From Ascaris suum (lineage: Eukaryota; Nematoda; Chromadorea; Rhabditida; Ascarididae): DNA of 64,000 nt. Location: the NCBI GenBank assembly GCA_013433145.1, contig CM024168.1, forward strand, positions 15,058,868 to 15,122,867, given 5' to 3'. Both the position numbers and the translations under genes were made by a program. The notes below the pieces were generated by a model, which saw only the letters and a list, made by a program, of their open reading frames with translations, was not told the origin of the DNA and ran no database searches. Of the stretch, positions 1 to 11,107 are shown piece after piece. Each line of letters opens with the position of its first letter. Position 1 is the stretch's first letter.

Positions 1-24
1 TTATCATAAGGGATTGAAATTAAC

Positions 25-135
25 CTTAGGTGGCTCCTCCTCACTGTCCGAATCGCTGCTTGATGACTCATTTCCTTTGGCCTTCACTGCTGGCACTTGA
101 GGCATCTTCTTTGCACCCATCGACGCCACCTTCTT
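25..135 (-). CDS. dao-5: dao-5-like exon 6 (repeat module), last one in window
   Basis: This exon encodes 37 residues: KKVASMGAKKMPQVPAVKAK followed by SSSSDSDSEEEPPK. The acceptor is ATTCAG and the donor GTTAAT. The next exon must lie left of the window. Confidence 0.85.
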
Positions 136-3100
136 CTGAATGAAGCGATAATGCACTATAGAAACAACAACTATAAATGTTTAAATAATCTGGTCTTGTC
201 ACACCACCATATAAGTGCGTAAGCAAAATTTCTGTATCAGTCAAGAACGAGAAATCCGAAAAATGATGCCTGCATTACTCAGCGACACTTGTTTTTGAAT
301 TTCTAAAGTCAATAAATCCACTAATCACATAAACCCACTACTGATTAAAAAGTTACACCTCCTCACGTGCTATATTCAAAACAATGTGCAGCGGCATCAT
401 TGAAGATGAGGGATCTCCCCAGTGACTGCAACCGACATCACTGTACCCACCGAACAGAATGCAATGTTTTGTGGCTAACCTCAAAACATATGACATCGAA
501 ATATTCTACCTCTTTATTTTAAACCCACCTCCCCCTCCCCTCACGAAAAAATTGAATAAAAGCTTCCATTCCGCGTAAACGGGTAAACATGACAATTCAT
601 CGAAGAAAATACAATGAAAAAAAAAGGTAAATGACATAAGAGAAGGCGTTTCGAGAAATTTTTACCGGCTCTTTGAAAGAGAATTTCTAAACGGATTCAA
701 TAATGAAGATAAATAGTTCCTGAATCGCTAATTGAAGAGATTACATTTTTTAATGCCTCTGAAAATTCATCTCCAACGTGAAATTTCGCAAAGAAAAAAG
801 AACGCTAAAAAAGACCTTTTTTTTCTACTCCACCATATAGGAAAATCACGAGTAGCTATTTTAAGGATTCTTAAAAACTCACGAAACATTTGATCATCCG
901 AACATTCGCTTAAAATAATCATATTAAAAAACACTATTTAAGCGAATTAGCAATTTCAAAAAAAAAAAAAAAATAAAAGCAAGTGGGGAAGGCTCTCAGA
1001 CGAATCATAGGGAATATAATTTTTGCAAACTTCACTGGTCATATTAAATACAGCAAACACTCTTATGCTTCACAAATGTTTCATAGATATAATAACAAGC
1101 AACGTTTCTAGAGGCGCTGTAATTAGGTACTAACAAATACTCATATAAAAAGAATGGCAAGTAGACACACATTATCAGTTTGATAGAATCGAATGCATAG
1201 TGAATACTTCAAAAGGTTATAATAACCAGAAAAAAGTCTCTTTCACCTCTTTTAAAAACATTACATTCGCAAATCTTCCAAACATTCCCACCTAAGAAAG
1301 TCGATGAGCAATATCAGTAGTAAAACTCGATGAGTGCAATCTCAAGCAGTTCTCCCCCTTTCTTTCTTTATTCCTCTGTCGAAAAATAAACAACAAACCA
1401 GCTAAAACTTTAAAAAAAAAAAAAAAAAAAAACGAGAAAAACTGGGCGTACTCGATCACTGAAACCTCCAATAAAATCAAGCAATCATCATCCAATAATG
1501 GAAAAAATCGATAGGAAACTCAAATCAATAGACCGACAGTTGAACGTGCAAACTAGATTTGAGCATAACGCGAACATGTGCAATCTTCTTTTCTCAAAAT
1601 TACGGAGACTTATGGTAGTCTACAGTATGTGGTAACCACCTCACTTCCCTTCTCCCTTCAAAAGGAATTTGTCATTGCCAAAACTCTCTAGTCACTCCAA
1701 ATCCCAAGAGAAAAAAATTGTTACAGTGCTCGGCTCATCGCTGCTTGAGTCGCTATCTGAGGATGAAGTTTCTTTCGCTGCCGACTTCGCTGGTGGCGTC
1801 TTCAATGGTGGCTGTTTGAGCTTACCAGCAGCAGATTTGGTCTAGAAACAAACCACTCTATATGGAGCTAAACAACAGTACCGAAGAAAATCGGAGTAGG
1901 AGAGAGCAACTTCAGTCACCACTGACCATAAAATGTGACCGACAAGAAAGTTGAAAAAAGCCAAAGCAAGCCATCAATGTTCACTCTTCACCGCCCAATA
2001 GCAACTTCGCGGAAGAAACCACCAGCTAAACTTCACCCACCCTCACCATCCCTCACTCCCAGCGTAATTATGATTTCTGCATCTGGACTTCTTGATTTCT
2101 CCTTTCTCCACTAGATCCTGTCTCACAATCACAACCTTTCAAATCGCGCAGTGAATTATAACCAAAGGAACATTTCGTCGGAAACAAATTTCCTTCAAGC
2201 TTATTACAAAGTTTTCCAGCCAAGAAGTGCAATATCCTAGCATTATATCAATTATGCGATGCAAATTACTTGCGTCGTACAAACTTCTAATGCTCACTAG
2301 ACATTAATCCACCTTAACTAAACTGATCTGAAAAGATCGTTTACATTCACATGACGGAGAAAGGGCAATATTGAATAGCATTCCTCCGCTCAACTGACTC
2401 GAAACACTCACCGCTGGCATTGGCTCATCACTGTCACTGCTCGAATCCGACGAGCCGGTCGCTTTTCCCACTGATTTGGCTTGAACTGGAGCCGACTTTG
2501 GTCTCTTCTTTACTGCCTGAAAAGAAACCTTAAGAACGCTGCAATGACATTTCCGGAAAACTTTAATAAAAGAAAATCAAGTACACGTCGTTATTTACAA
2601 CCACTTCTAGTCCCATGACTAAGAATTCATAAATTCTCTTATCTCTTCTCCTTTCTTACAATGAAACAACCTTCCGATTAGGGAGTCAAATCAGCATGGA
2701 GTGGAAACGAACACGAGGTAAATCGACAAAATACCTTTTTGCTTTACGGCTGGGTAAATAAAATGGCTGAAACTGAACACCCAGCAAATTTCTGACTAAA
2801 CTGTTGATCCAAACGAACCTTCTTCCTCTTTCAGTTATACTTCAATTACGATTCGGAGAAGAGAAGACATCAATTTATTGGCCTGCAGCGTCGAGTGGAA
2901 AATATAACTTTGGGCGTTTTACACTCCACTTTTTTGAATGAAATCTATTAGATTTTTGAGCACCGCCTCTTCGAATGGACTCCATAAACGATTCTTTCTT
3001 TTCATGTGTAAACTGCAAGAGGACAAATTTCAAAACCATCGCACCTCTTTATCATGCTCTCTGATATCTGATGGGACCTAAAAATATGAATTCCCAGAAT

Positions 3101-6100
3101 CACGTGCAACAATACTGCAAAAATTTTATAGTTATAGTAAGATTCACATAGTTGTAGTAAGCCGAACAGCATTCAACCAAAAAAAAAAAAAAAAATTAAC
3201 CTCAACCTCCGCATCTGTGTCCGAAGATGAGGACATCCGAGCGGCTGCTCTTTTTGTAGAACCCCCATTGAGAAGTTTCTTCTGAAAACGTTCTAATTAG
3301 ACATGTCCAACTTCAACTTCTCTACAGTAAAAAAAAATGCAAACGCGAAGATGTGAACAGCACCACAAATGTTATTGGCAGCAGATAGTAGCAGGGAGGA
3401 ATGACCGTTATATCAGGGAAGAATGAAGAACATGGCCGAGGCTGTGCATGTGGTCGCGATCCCAATCTGGTATAAGAGGTAAGATGTGGTCAAACTATGC
3501 CTTAGATGGAGAGAAGGGGACGGGTGAAGGAACGTAATCCCAACCACATATTGAAAATATGGTGAAGAAGGAATCAGCTGAACTAACGATGCCACACAGC
3601 CAACCATGGTCCGAGCTCAACGAAAACGTGTGATCCCTTTGAGTCACTTGATTCCATCCTTACAGATGGCTTGGCTAAGTTCTCCTGTGCACCATAAAAT
3701 TGGGCCAAAGCCACACGCACAGCCGCGATCACGCATTCCCCTTCCCTCGTTATATCTGAAGAGTGAATAGAAAAAGATGCAGCTTGGAAACAGAGAGTGA
3801 GGGTCCCCATAACAGTGAAGAAGGAAAGAAGGAACGCTTTGCGAGAAGAACTGTGAAGACGGCACTAGTTGCTATTGGCGGGCTCGGGTTAACTTCATTC
3901 CAAATATGACAGATTTGATACATCGTTTTGAAAGGCCAGCAGTTTCCAGGTTTGTCCTTAAAAAATTTTGGAAACCTATAAACCAACTACACCTTCTCCG
4001 ATGCCCATTATTATCTTGACTGCCGAGTATTTCATCATATGCAATTTCAAAATTAAGATAAATAAAGAAAGAAATTATCAGCATTAGATTTCAGCAGATT
4101 CTTTTTTTTTTATCACCAACTTTTTTCTAATCATCACCAACCAACCATTCACGCGCACTGCTTTATTATCGTTGATCGTTCCCTGCTATACTTCTACCTC
4201 ACTTTAATATGGCGATTCTTTGCCCGCCCCTCGCCCATCTCATCTTTATTGAAATTTGCACCAGTGGGACAACACTACGGCCTCATTTACAACCTGCTTA
4301 TATGGGAGAAACAATTTGCTCCTACGATTTTTTAAAGGCAAATTATGAACGTTCTTGCCTCGGTGATCAAGGATAGCAACGCATGCTCAACTACGAATAA
4401 AACAGTATTTTCCAATCCATGCAATCTATTTCCCACTTCATTTTAGCTGATAATTAAAAGATAGTGGATATTACCGCAGCCGTTTTCACAGGATGTTCGT
4501 CCGAATCCGACGAATCAGTCGAGTCGCCCAGTTCACCTCGCCTCGCCTGCTTCTTTGCTGCGGGAGTCTTATTTGGCGAATCCGTTGCGGCCCTCTTCCT
4601 GCTTACTATCTTGTTGTATTCACCGACCACCTCTTTTAACGACTTGAACTTGCCCGATGATCGCTGCAAATACAAAATGATAACCATGTTGCCATTGCAA
4701 GTGGTCTCACGAACGAAAAATAAACCACCTGAAACACTCCACTATCCATTTAGTCAGCAGCGTGATAAACTTTCTGAGTCTTTCTAATTCCCTGAACTAT
4801 CCGGATCTCCCTACATCCACCCCTTCCTCTCCAACTGATCATCTTCGACGCCAATCTCAAACACAAAAACCACCTCTTCGCATATCACCTGCAATATCTT
4901 TCCTCACAGTCGATGTCTAATAATGCTTCTGCGTCATTCATATAAATTCTGAGATGCCACAATGAATGTTGCTGATATGGAAACAGGCAGATGAACATCA
5001 AAGAGGATTAACTGAACTCATTTCTGCTAGGCTGAGCAAAAAAGTGGCCGCAATCGGTTACACTGACTGAAAAAAAGTGTTTATGCACCGCTCTGTTTCT
5101 GTCGAGAAAAAGACGTGATTCAGCGCTTAGAGGAAAACGACTACAAGTCACAAGAAATTCAGCGCTTTTAGTGCTAAAATTGTCATCGTCAAAATCGAAT
5201 AGTGCATATTTTGTGGAAGTTTCCTACATCTTCTTGATTATTTGTTGATAGTGCAAGAATTTTTTGCTTCAGTTTCTTCAAGTTGATCGGCCCTCCTCTG
5301 ACCTATCGCTGACCCACGTAAAAAGTCAATGCGCGGATTCGAACCATTTTCTATGTCTCGAATTTCTCTACACTACAATTTATGTTTGTGTTGGAGCGCA
5401 CTCCATTCCGGCTCAATCATAAGCATCACTGATTCGGGATCAGAAATTTCCCACGTGTGAGGATAACTTGAAGGCAACTCTACCACGTGCCACAACACAA
5501 GGCTAAAATTACTACATTCAAATCTCAACTCATTTCCGTTTAGCTTCCCTTTTTCCAATTTGCTAACTTCTCGCGTGATGCAAGATTTCTATCATGTGAC
5601 GGCAGTGACCTTATGTTCAGTATTGTTGATTGAAGCGACTATAAAAGAATCAAACCTAAGTATACAATTCAAAAACAACTGCGACTATGCGGACTCAACA
5701 TGATGAAGTTTCAGCTGAACTAATGCTGCAAGCGATCGGGTTTTTATCACGATGGAGACCGCCACGCAATAAATGAAACTTGGCACATTCTCGGAAATGT
5801 TGCTGGTCAAAAGAAAGATGAAGTGGGGGTACGAAGGGATCAAAGAACGAAGCATGCAATCAAACGATGATAGTAAAGGACTTTGTAAGAACGAAAAGCC
5901 AGAACCATGAAGCAAAAGAAAAAACAAAAGAAGTGGTGCGAATTGTGAGAAATCAATAGCGTAGTTGGCATTTTCTGGCCGGTAACGTCATGTTATCTTA
6001 TCCTTCAAACACTTTAGTTCAGGCCACAACGGAACGGAGGAGAATTCTCTTTCAAATACTTAGAAAATCGAAGAAAACCGATAACTTTTGTAATGAAGAA

Positions 6101-6478
6101 TCCACATCTCCTTCCCACCCCCCCCCCCCCTCCCCTGCAATCGGAAACACTAAGAAGGCTATTTCATCAGTCCACCTTTATTTGAACGTTCCCCTTCGCG
6201 ACTGCAGAAATTCAACGCGAATCAACCTCACGCAAAATATATTATTTCATAAAACTATATGCTAAAAACAACAGCAACCTAAACTACAATATGACACTAA
6301 CTATAAAAAGACAATTGTTTAGGCAGTGGTGAGTTTTGAGGTCACTTACCCTCTTCTGCTCGAGAATGGCACGCTGAGTGGCGCTATACATCTTGTTGAG
6401 TAACTTCGGCTCTTGATTCGCCACATGATCGAACAACAGCAAATCGAAGTCAACTGCTTGCTCGCTTTTGTCGTCCAT
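25..6478 (-). CDS. dao-5: Nopp140/NOLC1-like nucleolar phosphoprotein (DAO-5 type), 5' part, six exons, runs off left edge
   Basis: Joining 6350-6478, 4475-4663, 3201-3281, 2412-2516, 1725-1841 and 25-135 on the minus strand gives a continuous 244-residue frame, every intron in phase 0. Residues about 13-34 resemble the LisH-like dimerisation helix of Nopp140. Residues 65-85 form a bipartite nuclear signal (RKR, 12 residues, KKQARR). From residue 86 on, Lys/Ala/Pro-rich basic stretches alternate with Ser/Asp/Glu clusters such as SSDSSSDSDEP, which are typical CK2 substrates. This alternation defines Nopp140/Treacle, a chaperone of snoRNPs and of RNA polymerase I transcription in nucleolus and Cajal body. 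The conserved C-terminal SRP40 domain is not in the window, so Treacle-like or other SD-repeat proteins are not fully excluded. The LisH-like start and repeat pattern favour Nopp140, whose C. elegans orthologue is dao-5. The last exon ends at a GTTAAT donor, so the gene continues to the left. Confidence 0.85.
1412..1432 (+). repeat. A21 homopolymer in dao-5-like intron 5
   Basis: There are 21 consecutive A bases. No target-site duplication or retroposed sequence is visible beside it. Confidence 0.95.
1725..1841 (-). CDS. dao-5: dao-5-like exon 5 (repeat module)
   Basis: This exon encodes 39 residues: Lys/Pro/Ala-rich TKSAAGKLKQPPLKTPPAKS followed by SSSDSDSSSDEPST. The acceptor is TTTCTAG and the donor GTAACA. 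Confidence 0.87.
2412..2516 (-). CDS. dao-5: dao-5-like exon 4 (repeat module)
   Basis: This exon encodes 35 residues: basic AVKKRPKSAPVQAKSVGKAT, then GSSDSSSDSDEPMPA. Flanks are TTTTCAG and GTGAGT. Confidence 0.87.
3201..3281 (-). CDS. dao-5: dao-5-like exon 3 (repeat module)
   Basis: This exon encodes 27 residues: a basic part KKLLNGGSTKRAAARM followed by SSSSDTDAEVE. Its acceptor is GTTTTCAG. Two in-frame donors are possible six bases apart (GTTAAT or GTTGAG); GTTAAT is used here because exon 6 uses the same sequence. Confidence 0.8.
4475..4663 (-). CDS. dao-5: dao-5-like exon 2 (NLS and first acidic cluster)
   Basis: This exon encodes 63 residues. It starts after TTTGCAG and ends at a GTAATA donor. 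It finishes the helical N-terminal part (KFKSLKEVVGEYNKI), carries the bipartite basic signal, and ends with the acidic cluster DSTDSSDSDEHP followed by VKTAA. Confidence 0.85.
6118..6136 (+). repeat. Poly-C tract (C13 then TCCCC)
   Basis: This C-rich run in dao-5-like intron 1 has the same plan, C-run, T, CCCC, as the tract at 7989. On the gene's coding strand it is a G-run. Confidence 0.9.
6350..6478 (-). CDS. dao-5: dao-5-like exon 1 (start codon, LisH-like helix)
   Basis: This exon encodes 43 residues from MDDKSEQAVDFDLLLFDHV to ILEQKR and ends at a good GTAAGT donor. The helix DFDLLLFDHVANQEPKLLNK resembles the N-terminal LisH-like segment of Nopp140. ATG 6476-6478 is chosen because a TTTCAG acceptor lies 50 nt upstream and the frame matches exon 2. 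Confidence 0.85.
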
Positions 6479-6528
6479 TTCTTTGCCTTACGTAAATCAC
6501 TATCAATCAAATATATTGCGATACCGAA

Positions 6529-6540
6529 CTGAAACAAATC
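6529..6540 (-). promoter_or_regulatory. Candidate spliced-leader trans-splice acceptor upstream of dao-5-like start
   Basis: The minus strand reads GATTTGTTTCAG 50 nt before the start codon, with no in-frame ATG between. That is the usual placement of a nematode trans-splice acceptor. A conventional 5'-UTR intron is the alternative. Confidence 0.45.
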
Positions 6541-7988
6541 TTTTAACGCAAGATAAACGCTTCATAACTCATTATATATCCACTTATTTGCATATTATAG
6601 CAGTAATCGATTCATCGAGTTGTTCTTGACTATCCTAACAACCAAACTTGAACATTCAATAAGACCTCAATCAACGATAGCAAACTCATTTAATCAAACA
6701 AATTTGCACATCCTTAAATATACAGATCCAACTGTCCCTCGCTTTTGACGACTTCTAATTACCTCAACACTGTCTGCACGGATTTCCTTCCAATTATCAC
6801 AACAGGGATACATATTTCTTGTTATATTCATTCAAAAAAAATTGAATAGTGTGGATGAAACACGGCAAGATTAGTTGCGTTTTCATATGTAAATACGCAT
6901 TCGTAATGTCAGAAATAGAACAGAACATCACAAAAAAGGGAAATGAAGCATTTCTAAGCAGACGACATTTCAAAGTCTATTTTAAAAAATCTCGACACCT
7001 GCAATTAAATGGAAAACAGGGAATAAACGTATGATGAAGCACATGGTAACAGGTCTATGCTGTTTCCAGCCCCTACCGCGATCGCGGCCGCAACTGTTTT
7101 CACCTCCTTAAACTCATGCTCACATGGAGATGGGCTGAAACCCGTCTTAATCGAGTTATGATTTTTCACTCAGAGTGAAAACATAGCGAGTTCAACCCAC
7201 CTCCATATATTCACGAGCCAAATCTGGTGTCGACCCCGCGACCCCGTTTCCGGCTGCGACCAACGTTTAATACATGCATACGGAAGTCAAGAGTACATTT
7301 AACCTACGATAACAAGATCTAGATAGAAATGTGACGTTCGGAAGAACGCAGAAAAGGACCAGGAAATCTGATTTTTTTTTCTGCAAGGACTGCAGCACCT
7401 ACAACGGCTCCCTATCCCTTTTTTTACGTACTCCGCGTTTCCGAATCTTCCCGTGATCCTCGCCGACTGATTTTCACACCTCATCTTTTTTCCCCTCCCT
7501 ACCTCAAACCCAAAAGGATGCTCGAAATATTGAACGTTGGATCGCTCTAGCTATGCCAATAAGTAAAGCTTGAAGTGACATGAGCATCGATAGTGATAAC
7601 CTTTACGCAGAGCAAACAAGCTTGATTAGGGGAAAAAAATCGCTAAGGAAGACGCAAAAAGTCAAGTATTCTAGTATTCACTGGTGATGGACCAGATGAG
7701 GGCTGGCTCACTCACAATGAGATCTAAACATTTCGTGCACATGCCAACATTTAAGGCCAACATCTCACTTGATACATATTACGCTGATTATCACCCATAA
7801 AAACGGCCGAAACCGATCGATTTACAAACAGATCCACTGCAAATATTTTTAGGTATTATTGTGCAATGTTCTTGTTCAATAAGAGCTCTATCCTAAACGC
7901 TGAAATCAATCAAAGGTCAGCAATCACTATACTTCTTGCCAGCTCAAAATGTACGTATGTTATGCGCCTTTTATAAGCCCTGCAGCTA

Positions 7989-8007
7989 CCCCCCCCCCCC
8001 CCTCCCC
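7989..8007 (+). repeat. Poly-C tract (C14 then TCCCC)
   Basis: This is a second C-run with the same TCCCC end, in the intergenic stretch upstream of the dao-5-like gene. Confidence 0.9.
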
Positions 8008-11000
8008 ATCTCCCGTAATATTCTCAAGCCGACACATATACCAGCTTGGAAAACTTAGGTACCCAAAGTCGCTTATAAAATTTGTTGACAGGCACATTTC
8101 CAATACAAGAGTGATTCCAATATTTTCAGCGCAGTGACAATATTTACGTTCACGAGAATAGAAAACAAACCAATACTATGAAAAATGAAAATCATTCCCA
8201 CAATATCGTCATTAAAGAAAAAGAACTCTAAGCTACACTTGAGTTACCCCAGAAAAAAAAACACCTTGAAAACATATCAGCTGAACCCAACAAAAAAAAT
8301 ATGTGTAACACTCCATAAATAAAAGAAAACATACACGTTAAAATATAAACAACACAATTTCCAAACTTCAATTGCCTATAACCAACATCTCGCAGCTTTA
8401 CGTCGTTTACCCACTACGCAGTTGCGCGGAAGTGGCTGCTGAGACAGAAGACGAATATTTTCGTAGGTCATCGATTCGAGACCTCAACGCAAGCAATAAA
8501 TTTAAAACACCCGCTAAATGGCTGCAGCTCAATCCCCATAGTGAACAAACCTAGATAATTGTGCTTCGTTCTATGAAGGATCCAGCTGGAAAAGGAAACA
8601 ACGAAATACAGTTCGATTTTAGTGCCGAGAGTGATAAAAGCCGCATCGAATATCCGCACCAAGCCATCCCTCCTCGCTCCCAAATGAATCGTCACAATCT
8701 CACAACAACAACCAACACAAAAAGACAAAAACGCATTAGCAAGACGGAGATGACGTGCAATTTTACATGTCCCGGGCACTTATACAGAGTCAGAGCGCCG
8801 TATTATGACCTCATGCACAAGCTTGGTGCGCGAAAGAACCTGTGCCCAGCCTCAGCAGTGCAATAGCCCACATGTGCGCATCGCTTGAATCCATATCAAA
8901 TTCATAGATCGAGGCATCCCTCATGCAAACGGATCCTCCTTGCTTGGGTTTGGTTGCGTCGCTACCTCATTTCAAAGTGCATCCAACACAACTCAGCAAA
9001 AATAGAAACCTTTCCGCATAACAAGACCGATTCGAGAGCGTGTTCAACGGCACATGCTGTGTCTGTGTCAGACCCATTCGCTGTTGCAAATGGGGGCAAG
9101 AACAAGGGTGTTATCCAACTCGTGGGCGTACATAAAGCTGGGCGATCGAGTTCAACCTAACCAAGACCGACCATCTGACCGGTACTCGGTTTAACCCACC
9201 TCTACACGCTGATACGCAGGTTCCGTGAGCCGCAAGACTCAGTAGCCCAACTAGTAACATAACATCATGGGAGCAAGCTGAAATAGCAATAACACCACGA
9301 AAGAATCAGCGAAAAAATTTCCAGCGCCACAACTTATCGCAGTTTCAATGTGCCATTGTCCACTTCCTATGCAAATCTGCCAGGTAAAGACACCGGACCA
9401 AAGATGCCTGGAAAGGTTCCAGCGGTGAGGGATACTGTGAGCTATGAAAATTCCGCAGTGTAATGCCCATGGGTTGCCTTCAAATTAGGGCTAACAGTTG
9501 ATTGCAATCAGTTAGTCGTTTCAAGACCAACTTGAAGGCTTTTGAAGCTTAATATCCGAGCATAAAAAGAAAATGCGTTTTCCATCATCGCCACCGCCTG
9601 TTACTTCCACATCGTGACGATGACGTCTTGAAGGAATTTGTCATTGCCAATAAATTAGTAGTGACTAGGAAAGTTGTTGCTTTGTTACCATCCCACGTTA
9701 ATGTTTTCTTCATGACTGAATAAAATCGTTCGAAACAAAACTGCTGGGTGAGGTGACAAGTAGATGTGATGAATTGATATTACCACAAACCATCCATAGA
9801 TTTAACAGCACTCTTATGGCGTTTATGAATGAGATTTCACTTGAACGAAATTGTACTCCAGAGATCGAATACATAATCAGCGCATGAAATATCTTTGCTC
9901 TAGCTTTGATGATCAGCAGGTATGAATCTCGATAAGTAGCGCATCCCAGAAAGAAACCGCAAGAGAATGCAAAATCAAACGATTGCAAACGCCAAATACA
10001 ACTAAAACACCGAACGAAATTTCTCCACTAAAGAACAATGACTCGAGAACTTTTGGGAATTTAAATAAGTACCGCCAAATTGGAGACATATCCCACAAGT
10101 CACGTTTATGATGGATTAAAACAACCTTTTGCACGGTGTTTCATTGAGGAAATTTTTCAATTTTGATGCATCAACGACAATACAAATTTCTTCTCATAGC
10201 ATCCGATCACATGGAAGATAATTCACTTCAAATGCCGCTATTTGTATGTTCGGTAATGTTGGTGATGAAATATGCTCAAGTATTCTTGAAGAGAGCTAAT
10301 TTTTCCGTTGCCACTCCAATCCTGAGTGATCATCACATTCGAACAAAATACTTCCTTCGCGTTAAGATTCCTACGTGGGAGTTGAATAGTTGAAGGACTA
10401 AAATTACGCACGAAATTGCTGCGCCTTCAACAGAATTGATCGTGTTTTCATAGTACACATTGGGCGAAAAAAAAACACATGGCATCTCCGAACTGTGACC
10501 GTCTGATACTCCAAAGATTCTGAATGAAGGATGTTCCCTTCCTCTTCTAAACTATCACCTCCTTCTGCTTTCAAATGCACTCATTTTAAAGTTTGCACTT
10601 TTGTAAATAAATTAGCAGCTTTGAGCATATCGCCAAAAATAAGGTCTCCTGATGTAGCTGTTATACCCGAGGACTGAGCCAGCAGTTGCAGTCAAAATTT
10701 TTGTTTTTGTCCTGGATTCATTAATCCACCTTTTTCATTAACGAAAGTTGAGTTGCGAGAACTTGATGGGTTCTAAGACATCAAGGTATAGCCCCTTAAT
10801 CGTCGAATCGACATCTCTTTTCTCAGTTTTGTCTTGCCCAATGTGATTGTTGAGACCTCACGCAATCCTTAAATCTTTGTACTCATTGAAATCTTATAAT
10901 TACTAAGCTGTAGATGCAAAACTCCATGAGATTTTAGTGCATCACTTCTCATTTGTATCACTGCAGTGATACTCTTGACGTATCCAACAGCACCGTGGAT

Positions 11001-11085
11001 CTACATGTGACAGACCAAGCGACTATTACGGTTGTTAATTTCAGTTTCGGTTTCTTTTCTGCTAAGCAGTCTTGAGACACATTAA

Positions 11086-11107
11086 GGGAGGGAAGAGGGA
11101 GGGGAGG
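11086..11107 (+). repeat. G-quadruplex-type motif
   Basis: Four runs of three or more G are separated by 1-4 bases (GGGAGGGAAGAGGGAGGGG). This is a sequence pattern only; folding is inferred. Confidence 0.7.

Noticed and set aside
3413..4084. Overlapping minus-strand frames in dao-5-like intron 2
   Set aside because: They lie within a well-supported intron, in several frames, with no family resemblance or splice partners.
5330..5430. GGTTCGAATCC on the minus strand, an exact tRNA B-box, with a nearby T5 run
   Set aside because: T-stem pairing is only two or three pairs, no 7-bp acceptor stem can be formed, and the A-box is imperfect.
8372..9160. Cluster of 60-100 codon frames on both strands
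   Set aside because: Opposite-strand frames mirror each other, there is no recognisable domain, and no phase-consistent splice sites were found.
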